Below, piece by piece: positions 44,293-53,893 of a stretch of DNA of 64,000 nt. How positions within the stretch are numbered: the stretch's first letter is position 1; each line of letters starts with the position of its first letter. Origin of the DNA: Colwellia sp. (GTDB lineage: Bacteria > Pseudomonadota > Gammaproteobacteria > Enterobacterales > Alteromonadaceae); assembly GCA_020630795.1 (NCBI GenBank), contig JAHDIK010000012.1:1-64000 (forward strand). The letters are read 5' to 3'. The position numbers were made by a program, and so were the translations under genes. The notes under the pieces are model-generated. The model had not been told where the DNA came from. It was given only the letters and a program-made list of their open reading frames with translations, and ran no database searches.

Positions 44293-45438
44293 TTACATTG
44301 ACTTGAGTTGCTCAATGGCTTCAACCATTAAGTGTTCATTTATTTCATTCACTTCGAACCCAGTACCTATTTTAGATAACAAGGTTATACATAGGTTACC
44401 ACCTAAATGTTCTTTAAATTCATCAAGCGCATTCGAAACATTAAGTTTAGTTAACACTGGGTGATTTAAGTTGAATCCTATATCAACAAGTAAGGAAAGT
44501 ATTTTGTTGGTTGATTCTTTATCAAGAAAACCAGTCAAATGAGAATATATACTGTCCATCGCTATGCCTATTGCTACCGCTTCTCCATGCCTTAACTCAT
44601 TATTACTCAATTCTTCTAGCTTATGAGCTGACCAATGACCAAAATCTAAAGGGCGTGCAGAACCCAGTTCGAATGGATCTCCACTTGTTGAAATATGATG
44701 TAAATGCCATTTAGCACCCTTAACAATCATATTTTCCATTGGTTTGTTTTCAAACATGGATAATGTATGGCGTTGTTGGTAAAGCTCGTTAAAAAATGCT
44801 TCATCTTTTATTAGTGCAACTTTTATTGCTTCTGAAATGCCAGAACGTTTATCTCTATCAGACAAGGTGTCAAGTAAATCTAAGTCATTGATTACGGCAT
44901 GGGGAGTAGCAAAAGTGCCAATGTAATTTTTACGTTTATGATAATTTATCGCATTTTTTACACCAACACCTGCATCGTTTTGCCCCAATACAGTACTTGG
45001 CATTCGAATAAGTCGTATCCCTCGATGAGCTGTCGCGGCCGCATATCCAATAGCATCAACTACAGCACCACCACCAATAACTAATATGTATGAATGTCGA
45101 TCGATCGCATGTGTTTCTACTGCTTGATAAATATTTTCAATTACATTGACGTCGTTTTTACTTGCTTCGCCTGCTGGCACAACAATTTTAGGAAGTAAGG
45201 CAATATCAAAATGTGCAAAGTATTGTGAAATCTTGTCACATAATTCAGGCGTTGAAAGGTGAACGCCTTCATCTATAACAACTAGTACTTTTGGAGATTC
45301 ATTTTTATTGTTAATTGTATTAATGAGCTGTGTATTATTGGTGTTGAACGTATCGCGCGTGAACAATACAGGATACTCACAGCTCACAGTAAAGCGTTGA
45401 GTAATATTGTGTTGTTCTAGTGCATGATTGTTCGACAT
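44293..45438 (-). CDS. eboD: EboD, 3-dehydroquinate-synthase-like sugar phosphate cyclase
   Basis: 381 residues of the DHQS-like family. NAD-binding VIGGGAVVDAIGYAAATAHRG, RMPSTVLGQNDAGVG, and metal-site parts EAIKVALI, FGHWSAHKLE and RHGEAVAIGIAMD are present. It might form a cyclitol from a sugar phosphate (as in the 2-epi-5-epi-valiolone or DHQ synthases) rather than serve shikimate synthesis. It is the first gene of the operon. Confidence 0.88.
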   Translation of the reverse strand: MSNNHALEQHNITQRFTVSCEYPVLFTRDTFNTNNTQLINTINNKNESPKVLVVIDEGVHLSTPELCDKISQYFAHFDIALLPKIVVPAGEASKNDVNVIENIYQAVETHAIDRHSYILVIGGGAVVDAIGYAAATAHRGIRLIRMPSTVLGQNDAGVGVKNAINYHKRKNYIGTFATPHAVINDLDLLDTLSDRDKRSGISEAIKVALIKDEAFFNELYQQRHTLSMFENKPMENMIVKGAKWHLHHISTSGDPFELGSARPLDFGHWSAHKLEELSNNELRHGEAVAIGIAMDSIYSHLTGFLDKESTNKILSLLVDIGFNLNHPVLTKLNVSNALDEFKEHLGGNLCITLLSKIGTGFEVNEINEHLMVEAIEQLKSM

Positions 45439-45512
45439 AAAATACAGCCTTTAGGAAAAAGTGAAAGGTTTGATTATCGCAATATTGTTCGGGTAAATCT
45501 ACATGGGTTTAT

Positions 45513-45550
45513 ATGTAAAAGTAATCAGTTGTAAGTAAATGTTTTTACAT
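45513..45550. promoter_or_regulatory. Inverted repeat upstream of the Ebo operon
   Basis: ATGTAAAA (45513-45520) and TTTTACAT (45543-45550) lie 75-112 bp upstream of the eboD start. Related ATGTAAA/TTTACA words occur upstream of the gntR-type gene (near 46325 and 46360), so they may be regulator half-sites. This is a weak prediction. Confidence 0.35.
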
Positions 45551-45628
45551 GAAGTCTTTCGGTTGATTATTGAGCAACTATGGTTGCAGCGATTACACAA
45601 AAAAATTTGTCACCTTTAAATAGGCAAT

Positions 45629-45652
45629 AAAAAAGCCCAACAGGGCTTTTTA
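45629..45652 (-). terminator. Terminator of the gntR-type gene
   Basis: AAAAGCCC and GGGCTTTT pair around AACA, with A/T runs on both sides. It separates the GntR gene from the Ebo operon, which therefore has its own promoter. Confidence 0.88.
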
Positions 45653-45686
45653 TAAACTCATGCTAAAATGTTTAACTTAGCATAAT

Positions 45687-46289
45687 TTATTTAATATTTG
45701 CTTTGAGTGCTTTTGATGCTTTCGATGTATCGCCTTCACGTAATGCATCTAAAATGACTCTATGCTCATCAACACAATCTTTACTTTTTGTGATGCGCTT
45801 GTAATTTAGGCGCATTCTCATTACGTATGGGTACCATATGTTAACAAGTTCATCCCCACCAGCTTTGTGCACTAAGTAGTTGTGAAACGAGATGTCAATT
45901 TTGGTTACTTCAGTGTAATCGTCATTGTCAAACGCAGTTTGTAGGTTGTTTAGTATCGCATCTAATTCAGTAAAGTCGCTCTCGGTTAACTTACCTTTAA
46001 GTTGTTCAATTGCGAAAACTTCTATACTTCTACGTAAGTTAATCATTAACTTTTGCAGTTTAGGATCAAGTACGCTATTTACTGACGCGCCACAGTTATT
46101 TTTAGAAATAAGCAAACCTTCTTTGGTTAGCTGTAAAATAACATCGCGAATTGGTCCGCGAGACAACCCAAATCTATCGGCTAATTCTTTTTCATTTAAT
46201 TTTGTGTTTGGAGCTAAATCACCAGCTATGATGTCTGATCTAAGTTGCTCAGCAATCTGATCTTTTACCGATAGTATTTTTTTTGCCAT
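45687..46289 (-). CDS. GntR-family (FCD-type) transcriptional regulator
   Basis: 200 residues. The N-terminal winged HTH has ELADRFGLSRGPIRDVILQLTKEGLL, and the all-helical FCD domain has FHNYLVHKAGGDEL and DEHRVILDALREGD, supplying the metal-binding Asp/His set. FCD regulators sense small carboxylates and similar metabolites. It is upstream of the Ebo operon on the same strand with its own terminator, and is the nearest candidate regulator for it. Confidence 0.88.
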   Translation of the reverse strand: MAKKILSVKDQIAEQLRSDIIAGDLAPNTKLNEKELADRFGLSRGPIRDVILQLTKEGLLISKNNCGASVNSVLDPKLQKLMINLRRSIEVFAIEQLKGKLTESDFTELDAILNNLQTAFDNDDYTEVTKIDISFHNYLVHKAGGDELVNIWYPYVMRMRLNYKRITKSKDCVDEHRVILDALREGDTSKASKALKANIK

Positions 46290-46491
46290 TATCGAAATGC
46301 CTTGTTTTATTAATATGATAATTTTATGTAAATCTTGAACTTAATTCAAATTTAAATTGTTTACAAAATGCAATAAATTTAATTAAACGAGATTTTGGTA
46401 TTATAAAATGCTTATTAAATTAGTAGGTTTTTAGTTTTATTTTGTATTTTTACCCTAATATAGTAAACATTTTACAGCGTAGGAGTAAATA

Positions 46492-46854
46492 TTGAATTGT
46501 TTATATAAACTGGTTTTTTTATCTGTAATTCTGATTTCAGGGTGTGGTTATGCACCAATGTTTGAAGAAAACACCTTGCCTGCGAATAAAAAATTGTTAG
46601 CTGATGGATTTGATTTATATCAGGAACATTGTTCGTCTTGCCATGGGGTAGCGGCAGACGGGGAGGGAATTCTCGCACCGTCATTACCTATTAAACCTTC
46701 TGATTTAACCGATCTTCCTTTGTTTCCCGCTGGGTTTATCGAATTTAAAATTGCTACAGGAAGCAACACGCAATACATGCCCGCTTGGGACGGCACGCTC
46801 ACGAAAGAACAAATTCAAAAAATTGGCAATTATTTACGAAGCATTAAGCAGTAA
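46492..46854 (+). CDS. Single-heme cytochrome c lipoprotein
   Basis: 120 residues starting at TTG 46492 with AGGAG 7 nt upstream. A lipobox ISGC puts the lipid on C18. One c-type heme site, CSSCH at 47-51, has the axial Met at M96 in QYMPAWDG. It is anchored to a membrane facing the periplasm and should shuttle or accept electrons. No oxidoreductase partner is adjacent; it is monocistronic between divergent and converging regulators. Confidence 0.88.
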   Translation: MNCLYKLVFLSVILISGCGYAPMFEENTLPANKKLLADGFDLYQEHCSSCHGVAADGEGILAPSLPIKPSDLTDLPLFPAGFIEFKIATGSNTQYMPAWDGTLTKEQIQKIGNYLRSIKQ

Positions 46855-46888
46855 TTCTATTCCTTTTTAACAGCAAGTATTCGCGCGT

Positions 46889-47893
46889 TTAAGGAATATG
46901 AGGAATAACTGATTGTCTAAAAATAACACGCGGTTCAAACACACTTTTAATGTTTTGCTTTTTTTGATTATAAACGGTTTTTAGTACCAATTTTGCCGCC
47001 ATTTTACCCATTTCGTTCACCGGGTTATCAATAGTGGTTAATTTAGGGTACAAGTAATTCGCAAAAATAACATTATCGTAACCCATAATTGAAAGGTCGT
47101 TAGGTAACTCATATCCATGTTCTCTTGCATATTTCATCGCACCAGATGCCATTTCATCGTTAGCACAAATCAATGCAGAAAAAGATAAGTTATTGTCTAT
47201 AAAGTGTTTTAGTCCTGCGCTACCGCCAGTTTCTTTATAGTCACCAATAAAGAAAAGGTTTTCATCAAACGCTATATTTTTTTCTGCTAATGCTTTTTTA
47301 TGGCCATTAAAACGATTGATTGAATCGGCCTTAAATTGATGCCCAGAAATATAGGCAATTTGAGTATGGCCTTGTTCTAAAATTGCTTTTGTCGCTAAAT
47401 ATCCGCCTAAGGTATTATCTAAGCTTATACAGTGATCTTTTATTTCTTCAACGTGACGGCTCATGAGGTATACAGGAACAGGGCCTTTACTCAACTCAAT
47501 CAGATATTCATCTGAAACGGCTTCAACATGTATGATAATAGCGTCGCAGTTACGGCTTAATAAAAATTCTATGCCGTCTTTTTCACCTTTTTCTTCACTA
47601 TGACCTGTAGTAATAATAACGTGTTTACCAGCACCTCGTAGTTCAGCTTCTATCCCCGCCATCATCTGACCAAAAATAGGACCGTGTAATTCAGATACTA
47701 AAATACCAACACTGTTTGAACGATTGGATGCGAGAGATTGCGCAATAGAATTAGGGCGATAGCCTAGCTGCTCCATAGCGTCGGTTACTTTTTTACGAGT
47801 TTTATCGCTGACACGAGTGTTGTTGTTTAATACTCTTGATACCGTTGCTAAAGACACTCCAGCAAGTTCAGAAACTTCGTAAATAGTTGCCAT
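46889..47893 (-). CDS. LacI-family sugar regulator of the beta-glucoside locus
   Basis: 334 residues. N-terminal HTH TIYEVSELAGVSLATVSRVLNN (2-23 region) and hinge helix NSIAQSLAS, followed by a periplasmic-binding-protein-type sensor (SVGILVSELHGPIFG). It lies downstream of the symporter and GH1 genes on the same strand. A LacI-type operator TGAAAGCGCTTACA is found between GH1 and GH3. Sensing of beta-glucosides or glucose is inferred. Confidence 0.9.
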   Translation of the reverse strand: MATIYEVSELAGVSLATVSRVLNNNTRVSDKTRKKVTDAMEQLGYRPNSIAQSLASNRSNSVGILVSELHGPIFGQMMAGIEAELRGAGKHVIITTGHSEEKGEKDGIEFLLSRNCDAIIIHVEAVSDEYLIELSKGPVPVYLMSRHVEEIKDHCISLDNTLGGYLATKAILEQGHTQIAYISGHQFKADSINRFNGHKKALAEKNIAFDENLFFIGDYKETGGSAGLKHFIDNNLSFSALICANDEMASGAMKYAREHGYELPNDLSIMGYDNVIFANYLYPKLTTIDNPVNEMGKMAAKLVLKTVYNQKKQNIKSVFEPRVIFRQSVIPHIP

Positions 47894-47933
47894 GTTTTTC
47901 CATAATGTGATTACTCTATTTAATATGTATCAA

Positions 47934-47948
47934 TTAGGGAGTCCCTAA
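47934..47948. promoter_or_regulatory. 15-bp palindrome upstream of lacI-type gene
   Basis: TTAGGGAGTCCCTAA is a perfect palindrome around a single central base, 41 bp from the lacI-type start. It may be an operator or part of the symporter-gene end. It does not look like the AAGCGCTT operator. Confidence 0.4.
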
Positions 47949-48052
47949 CGTTTCGTATTAAATTGAGGTGCTTTTTGTTAACAATTCACGTATTTTATCA
48001 TAGTTGTATTCTGATGATATAGCTTATTTAAAGTCGTGCTAAGTTAGTTAAA

Positions 48053-49576
48053 TTAAGCTATTCGTCGTTGTTTTAATTCTTCACCAATAAGTTGGTTTTG
48101 TTTACTCGATAATGGGTAAAAGCACATTAACGCGGCAGCGGTAAATGCGAATGCGGCTGGTATCCAACTCATCAATATTTGCATGCCTGGTAATGAGTTT
48201 TCAATCGTCGAAGCGTCCATTCCGTCATAACCGTAACTCGCCAATACGACGAGTACTAATGCTCCTGCAAAACCTCCACCTGTTTTTTGTACAAATGTAC
48301 CTGCCGAATAAATTAACCCAGTTGCGCGGCGGTTGTTTTTCCATTCTGAATAGTCTGCTGAATCACCAAGCATGGTAAAAAATAAGGTAGGTAAAATAGC
48401 CGCGAAAAATTCAGCAGAGCAACCTAATACAAAAATTAAGGTAACATCGCCGGCAGGTATCCAATAAAAGCCAACGGTTAACAGTCCACTCAATAATAAA
48501 GCCACTATAAATAGGTTTTTCTTTCCCATGAGTTTAGACAAGTAACTTGTTGAAAGCGCGCCAAGAATAGACACAACAAGCAGGGCGATAAAGTATTGAC
48601 CTGTCATTAATTCATCACCTACATGATATTTAAAGTAGTAGGCGATTACACCGTATTTAATTCCGTTAAACATCATGGTTAAAAAGCCCATTCCTAACAG
48701 GATTAACCATGGCTTATTGGTAAGTAAGTCTACACAATCACGTTGCGTACCTGTCATATTGTCGGTAGGTGTATTTAGGAGCTTTTTAATAACTACAGCC
48801 ATCAACAACATTACAATAACAAAGAATATTCCCGTATATATATCGCGGTAGTAAAAAAATAGCGTCATTGAAAGCAATGGTAAAATAATGAACGGGAGGT
48901 TTTTAGTAAGGTCCCAAAGTTCTGACTTTAAATTAGAATCGGGATCTACAGGTGGGCATATTCGCTCTTTGGTGGTTGAAAATGTTATTACCATTAGCAC
49001 GACTAACAAGGTCGCAAATACATACATCGTATATTGATAGCCGAGCGCATCGTTACCATTGCCAAAAATTGCGACTAAGTCTGGAAGAAAGCCCATTACA
49101 AGTAAACCGCCAATAAACGCACCAGCAAATCTAAACCCCGATAGGCTCGTTCTTTCGGTATCGCTTTCTGTCATCACTCCCATTAAAGCGGAGTAGGGAA
49201 CGTTATTGAGAGTATAGGCAAGCGTTAATCCGATATAAGTAATGTAAGCGTATATAAGCTTACCGTTCTCACTGAAATTTGGCGTGGTAAAGCACAAGAC
49301 CATGAACAAACCTAATATGGGGGTAGACCATAGTATCCATGGCCTGAATTTACCCCATTTAGTATCTGTTCTATCAGCTATCATGCCCATTACAATATCG
49401 GTAACGCCATCAGATAATCTAACCACTAAAAATAGCATGGCTGCCGCCGCGGCTGATAAACCGAACGTGTCTGTATAAAATACTGCTAAATATGCTAGAG
49501 CACCGCGCCAAACCAAGTTTGCCGCAGCATCTCCCATCGCATAACCTACTTTTTCACGTAACGGTAATTGGGTCAT
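48053..49576 (-). CDS. GPH-family sugar:cation symporter
   Basis: 507 residues with 12 membrane segments. REKVGYAMGDAAANLVWRGALAYLAVFYTD at the start and DGVTDIVMGMIADRTDTKWGKFRPWILW after TM2 are hallmarks of the glycoside-pentoside-hexuronide symporters (MelB/XynB group). It should import oligosaccharides such as cellobiose or gentiobiose with Na+ or H+. It lies between GH1 (80 bp upstream) and the LacI gene. Confidence 0.9.
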   Translation of the reverse strand: MTQLPLREKVGYAMGDAAANLVWRGALAYLAVFYTDTFGLSAAAAAMLFLVVRLSDGVTDIVMGMIADRTDTKWGKFRPWILWSTPILGLFMVLCFTTPNFSENGKLIYAYITYIGLTLAYTLNNVPYSALMGVMTESDTERTSLSGFRFAGAFIGGLLVMGFLPDLVAIFGNGNDALGYQYTMYVFATLLVVLMVITFSTTKERICPPVDPDSNLKSELWDLTKNLPFIILPLLSMTLFFYYRDIYTGIFFVIVMLLMAVVIKKLLNTPTDNMTGTQRDCVDLLTNKPWLILLGMGFLTMMFNGIKYGVIAYYFKYHVGDELMTGQYFIALLVVSILGALSTSYLSKLMGKKNLFIVALLLSGLLTVGFYWIPAGDVTLIFVLGCSAEFFAAILPTLFFTMLGDSADYSEWKNNRRATGLIYSAGTFVQKTGGGFAGALVLVVLASYGYDGMDASTIENSLPGMQILMSWIPAAFAFTAAALMCFYPLSSKQNQLIGEELKQRRIA

Positions 49577-49656
49577 ATTAATTATCTTTTATTGTTTTAA
49601 TTATTTTTTAATTAAGGCTGAGTGAACATAGTAGATGATTTTTTGTTCATGATGAA

Positions 49657-50985
49657 CTATCTATTACTAATCAATTGTTTATATGCATGTCCACTGGCTT
49701 TAATCGTTCTTTGTTGAGTATCGTAATCAACATGAACAATACCAAAGCGTTTTAAATAACCTTCGGCCCATTCAAAGTTATCCATTAAACTCCACGCGAA
49801 ATAACCGTCAACCTTAACGCCAGCTTCAATCGAGTTATGTACCTCGGTTAAGTGTTTTTGATAATAGTCTACTCGGTCTTGGTCGTTAACTTCTCCGTTA
49901 ACAAGCTTATCAGCCATTGCTGCGCCATTTTCAGTAATATAAATAGGAGGTAAGTCGTATTTTTCATTTAATGACGTAAGTAGCCCGCTAAATGCTTGTG
50001 GGTAAATTTCCCAACCAATATCTGTTCGTGGCGCAGGAGGATCTAATTGCACAAATCCTTCTTTTTCATCCGCTTTATAAATTGCTCTTGTGTAAAAATT
50101 TATACCTAAAAAGTCGATTGGATGTGAAATAATATCCATATCACCGTCGAGAATGTTTGGTTGATTTTCCTTTTGAAGCTGGTTCAAAATATCAGGGTAG
50201 GCTTTGTTAAATATAGGCTTGATGTACCATTGATTAAAGTAGTCGTCGGCAAATTGTGTTGCACTAATATCTTCTGGTTTATCTGTTGCCGAATAACAAG
50301 GTGTAAAGTTGAGTACGATGCCATTTAGCGAATGAGGGCAGTTTTTATTTAGTTTTTCCATTGCCAAACCATGGCCTAACAATAAGTGGTGTGCCGCTTT
50401 TCTTCCATATTGTTTACCCACTAATCCTGGGGCATGTACACCTATTTCATACCCTAAATAAGCACTACAAAAAGGTTCGTTTAGTGTTGCAAATGAATGG
50501 ACTTTATCGCCAATAGCTTGGCTGATTTTGTCTGCATAATCTGCAAACTTATAAGCGGTGTCTCGGTTTAACCAACCTCCAGCATCTTCTAAATGTTGTG
50601 GTAGATCCCAGTGGTAAAGCGTTACAAATGCTTTAATCTTTTTAGCTTTCAAGGCATTTAAAATATTAAGGTAATAATTAACACCTTCTCGATTTAATTC
50701 ACCAGTTTCGTGCATTACTCGTGGCCAAGAAAGCGACAGTCTATATGCGTCTACACCCAAAGAATCAATTAATTCAATATCGTCTTTCCATAAATTGAAG
50801 TGGTCGCACGCTATTTCACCATTTGAACCGTCTGCTACTTTATTTGGTGTGGCACAAAATGTATCCCAAATACAAGGTAGGCGTGTACCTATACCGCCCT
50901 CAATTTGGAATGAAGCAGTGGCAACTCCGTAAGTAAAGTCTGAAGAAAGCATTTTTGACGATGCAGGTAGCGATAGTTTGTTCAT
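49657..50985 (-). CDS. Family GH1 beta-glucosidase
   Basis: 442 residues of the usual GH1 size. Acid/base E170 in TLNEP and nucleophile E352 in YITENGAA are present, with FQIEGG, YHWDLPQ and WSLMDNFEW typical of the family. No signal peptide, so it is cytoplasmic. It hydrolyses imported beta-glucosides to glucose. It begins the minus-strand unit GH1-symporter(-LacI). Confidence 0.93.
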   Translation of the reverse strand: MNKLSLPASSKMLSSDFTYGVATASFQIEGGIGTRLPCIWDTFCATPNKVADGSNGEIACDHFNLWKDDIELIDSLGVDAYRLSLSWPRVMHETGELNREGVNYYLNILNALKAKKIKAFVTLYHWDLPQHLEDAGGWLNRDTAYKFADYADKISQAIGDKVHSFATLNEPFCSAYLGYEIGVHAPGLVGKQYGRKAAHHLLLGHGLAMEKLNKNCPHSLNGIVLNFTPCYSATDKPEDISATQFADDYFNQWYIKPIFNKAYPDILNQLQKENQPNILDGDMDIISHPIDFLGINFYTRAIYKADEKEGFVQLDPPAPRTDIGWEIYPQAFSGLLTSLNEKYDLPPIYITENGAAMADKLVNGEVNDQDRVDYYQKHLTEVHNSIEAGVKVDGYFAWSLMDNFEWAEGYLKRFGIVHVDYDTQQRTIKASGHAYKQLISNR

Positions 50986-51004
50986 TTTATGTCCATAAAA
51001 AAAA

Positions 51005-51018
51005 GTAAGCGAGCTTAC
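51005..51018. promoter_or_regulatory. Imperfect LacI-like palindrome before GH1
   Basis: GTAAGC-GA-GCTTAC lies 20 bp upstream of the GH1 start. The arms match the LacI-type site, but the centre is GA instead of CG. Confidence 0.4.
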
Positions 51019-51102
51019 GTTGATATTGTTTATTAAATTTAGTGATACAGATAAACGCTATTTGAAAATTATTGTTTCAAACTTCATTTTTAAAAATTAC
51101 TA

Positions 51103-51116
51103 TGAAAGCGCTTACA
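51103..51116. promoter_or_regulatory. LacI-family operator
   Basis: TGAAAGCGCTTACA has the central AAGCGCTT palindrome with CG in the middle, the classical form bound by LacI/GalR-family sugar repressors. It sits between the divergent GH1 and GH3 genes and can serve both. Confidence 0.65.
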
Positions 51117-51274
51117 TTTAGGTTAGTGTTTTATGTATTAAACGTCAATAAGTTTTATGAATGTTCAACTTTGTTGGAGATTAATTAATCACACATTAAA
51201 CCTGTTAAGTAAGTTTTTAAGTGTGCTTTAAGTTTTTAAGCTTATGTTAAATATAATTATTTTAGGTTGTTTTT

Positions 51275-53863
51275 ATGAAAAGATTTAAATTGAATGTTGT
51301 AATGAGTGTTGCTGCTTCACTGTTAGTTCTTGGGTGTGGAACTTCAGACGATGTAAATAGAAGTTCCAAAGAAATAACAAACAACACGGATGTTTTAATA
51401 AATAACAACGATGGAAAAAATATCGATATTTGGCCAAAACTTACTTTCGAGGTTGAGAAAGATCCAAGTGTAGAAAGTCGTGTAGTTGTATTGCTGAGTA
51501 ACATGACTTTAGAGCAAAAAGTGGCGCAAATGATTCAACCTGAAATTCGAGATATAACGGTTGAAGACATGAGAAAATATGGCTTTGGTTCATATTTAAA
51601 TGGTGGTGGATCTTTTCCTCAAGGCAATAAGCATTCAACACCTGATGATTGGATCGCGTTAGCTGAAGCGATGTACCAAGCGTCGGTTGACGACTCGTTA
51701 GATGGAAGCAAAATTCCAACAATGTGGGGAACTGATGCCGTTCACGGGCACAACAATGTTATTGGCGCTACGCTTTTTCCGCATAACATTGGGTTAGGTG
51801 CTGCAAATAATCCTGACCTTATTGAGAATATCGCAGCAATTACAGCTAAAGAAGTGATGGTTACTGGTATTGATTGGGTGTTTGCTCCAACGGTTGCTGT
51901 AGTTAGAGATGATAGATGGGGACGAACCTATGAAGGGTATTCAGAAGATCCTGAAATTGTAAAAACTTATGCGGCCTCTATTGTTAAAGGTTTGCAAGGA
52001 CACGCAAATAAAGATTTTTTAGGTGATACGCGCGTTATCAGTACTGTTAAACACTTTTTGGGAGACGGTGGAACCGTTGAAGGAGACGATCAAGGAAACA
52101 ACATTGATTCAGAACAGGAGTTATTTGATATTCATGCTCAAGGGTATGTAGGTGGTCTTTCCGCAGGTTCTCAATCGGTAATGGCATCTTTTAATAGCTG
52201 GCATGGCAAAAAAAATCACGGCAGTAAGTATTTGTTAAATGACATTTTAAAAGAAAAAATGGGATTTGACGGATTTGTGGTTGGCGATTGGAACGGCCAC
52301 GGGCAAATTAAAGGTTGTTCTAATGAGAGCTGTCCACAAGCAGTGAATGCAGGGTTAGACATTTTTATGGTGCCAACAGCCGCTTGGAAACCTTTATATG
52401 AAAACACCATTAAGCAAGTAAAAAATGGTGAAATAGCACAATCGCGAATTGATGATGCCGTTAAACGCATATTGCGAGTAAAAGTAAGAGCAGGTTTGTT
52501 TGAAAAGCCCAGCCCGGCTAAGCGCCCATTTTCAGGTAAAACAGAATTAATTGGTGCTAAACAGCACAGAGAGGTAGCTCGAGATGCTGTCCGTCAATCA
52601 TTAGTGTTATTGAAAAACAAAAATAACTTATTACCGCTTTCTCCTAAGCAGCATATTTTAGTGGCTGGTGACGGTGCGAATAATATTGGTAAACAATCAG
52701 GTGGCTGGACGATTACATGGCAAGGTACTCAAAATACTAACGCTGAATTTCCTGGTGGCACTTCAATTTATCAAGGAATTGCTGAGCAAGTTAAACATGC
52801 AGGAGGTAAAACAACGTTAAGCGAAAACGGTTCATTTACTGAAAAACCAGATGTAGCCATTGTTGTGTTTGGTGAAGATCCATACGCGGAAGGGCATGGA
52901 GATCGAAAAAATGTGGAGTATCAGTTAGGCGAAAAGCGTGACTTAGCTTTATTGAAATCTTTTAAAGAACAAAACATTCCTGTGGTTGCACTATTTATTA
53001 GCGGTAGACCAATGTGGGTAAATGCTGAACTAAACGCATCTGACGCTTTTGTTGCCACATGGTTACCAGGTTCTGAAGGACAGGGGATAGCAGATGTTAT
53101 ATTAAAAACGCAAGATAATAAGGTGCAGCATAACTTTACAGGTAAGCTTTCATTTTCTTGGCCTAACTCTCCGGTTCAAACCGCAGTAAACCGCAATGAT
53201 GACGAGTATTCACCTTTGTTGCCTTATGGGTTTGGTCTCACCTATGGTGACAAGAATGTCTTATCAGATACGTTAAATGAAACATACGAACGAGATTTAT
53301 CTGAAGTTACGTCACGTAAAATTTATACAGGCGCTATGCATAAACCTTGGTTATTATGGTTGGGCTCTGACCAAAATGACTTATTGGCAGTGAATGCAAA
53401 TACTCATGAAATTTCTGGTTTAAAGTATAGAACGATTGATAGATTAGTTCAGGAAGATGCAATGCAAATAACTTTAGACGGTTCAGAAAACGTAGGCGTT
53501 GTAATAGCGAGTAAAAGCAACTTTAGGGAAGATTTTAGACCAGATATAGAAAACCAATCTACTTTGTCATTTATGGTTAAAGTAAACAGCAAACCAACCG
53601 AACCCGTTTACTTGTCGATGAGATGTGAAGGGGAAGGGGAATGTGGCGCACAACTAGACATTACGCCTGAGCTGAATAGTTTGGCCGTTAATTCATGGCA
53701 AAGCATTTCAATTGATCTTGCATGTTTTAGTCAAGCAGGTATGAAAATGGGCGATTTAGTTGTACCTTTTGCATTGTCATCTTCTGGAAAAGTCGAGCTA
53801 GGTTTGTCTGAAATCAGTATCGAGCCTTTTAATGTAGAAAAGGCAACTAAGCGTTGCCAATAA
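51275..53863 (+). CDS. Family GH3 beta-glucosidase/exo-beta-glucanase lipoprotein
   Basis: 862 residues with a lipoprotein signal (LVLGC, Cys at 21). The GH3 nucleophile is D338 in VVGDWNGH. KHFLGDGGTVEGDDQGN and WAPTVAVVRDDRWGRTYEGY-type signatures mark the exo-1,3/1,4-beta-glucanase subgroup. A beta-sandwich of about 180 residues follows the second GH3 domain, perhaps carbohydrate-binding. It acts in the periplasm or at the outer membrane on beta-glucan oligosaccharides. The kelch/DUF5060 gene follows after 30 bp. Confidence 0.9.
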   Translation: MKRFKLNVVMSVAASLLVLGCGTSDDVNRSSKEITNNTDVLINNNDGKNIDIWPKLTFEVEKDPSVESRVVVLLSNMTLEQKVAQMIQPEIRDITVEDMRKYGFGSYLNGGGSFPQGNKHSTPDDWIALAEAMYQASVDDSLDGSKIPTMWGTDAVHGHNNVIGATLFPHNIGLGAANNPDLIENIAAITAKEVMVTGIDWVFAPTVAVVRDDRWGRTYEGYSEDPEIVKTYAASIVKGLQGHANKDFLGDTRVISTVKHFLGDGGTVEGDDQGNNIDSEQELFDIHAQGYVGGLSAGSQSVMASFNSWHGKKNHGSKYLLNDILKEKMGFDGFVVGDWNGHGQIKGCSNESCPQAVNAGLDIFMVPTAAWKPLYENTIKQVKNGEIAQSRIDDAVKRILRVKVRAGLFEKPSPAKRPFSGKTELIGAKQHREVARDAVRQSLVLLKNKNNLLPLSPKQHILVAGDGANNIGKQSGGWTITWQGTQNTNAEFPGGTSIYQGIAEQVKHAGGKTTLSENGSFTEKPDVAIVVFGEDPYAEGHGDRKNVEYQLGEKRDLALLKSFKEQNIPVVALFISGRPMWVNAELNASDAFVATWLPGSEGQGIADVILKTQDNKVQHNFTGKLSFSWPNSPVQTAVNRNDDEYSPLLPYGFGLTYGDKNVLSDTLNETYERDLSEVTSRKIYTGAMHKPWLLWLGSDQNDLLAVNANTHEISGLKYRTIDRLVQEDAMQITLDGSENVGVVIASKSNFREDFRPDIENQSTLSFMVKVNSKPTEPVYLSMRCEGEGECGAQLDITPELNSLAVNSWQSISIDLACFSQAGMKMGDLVVPFALSSSGKVELGLSEISIEPFNVEKATKRCQ

Positions 53864-53893
53864 TAGACGTAATTTAATAGTAGAGTTTTAGAT

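Larger units (their letters stand above)
50986..51274. other. Divergent GH1/GH3 control region
   Basis: 289 bp without a gene, containing two palindromes with AAGC/GCTT arms (51005-51018 and 51103-51116). Confidence 0.6.

Noticed and set aside
45524..45550. TyrR-type box before the Ebo operon
   Set aside because: TGTAA and TTACA arms are present, but the spacing is 10 rather than 8 bp, so it does not fit the TyrR box.
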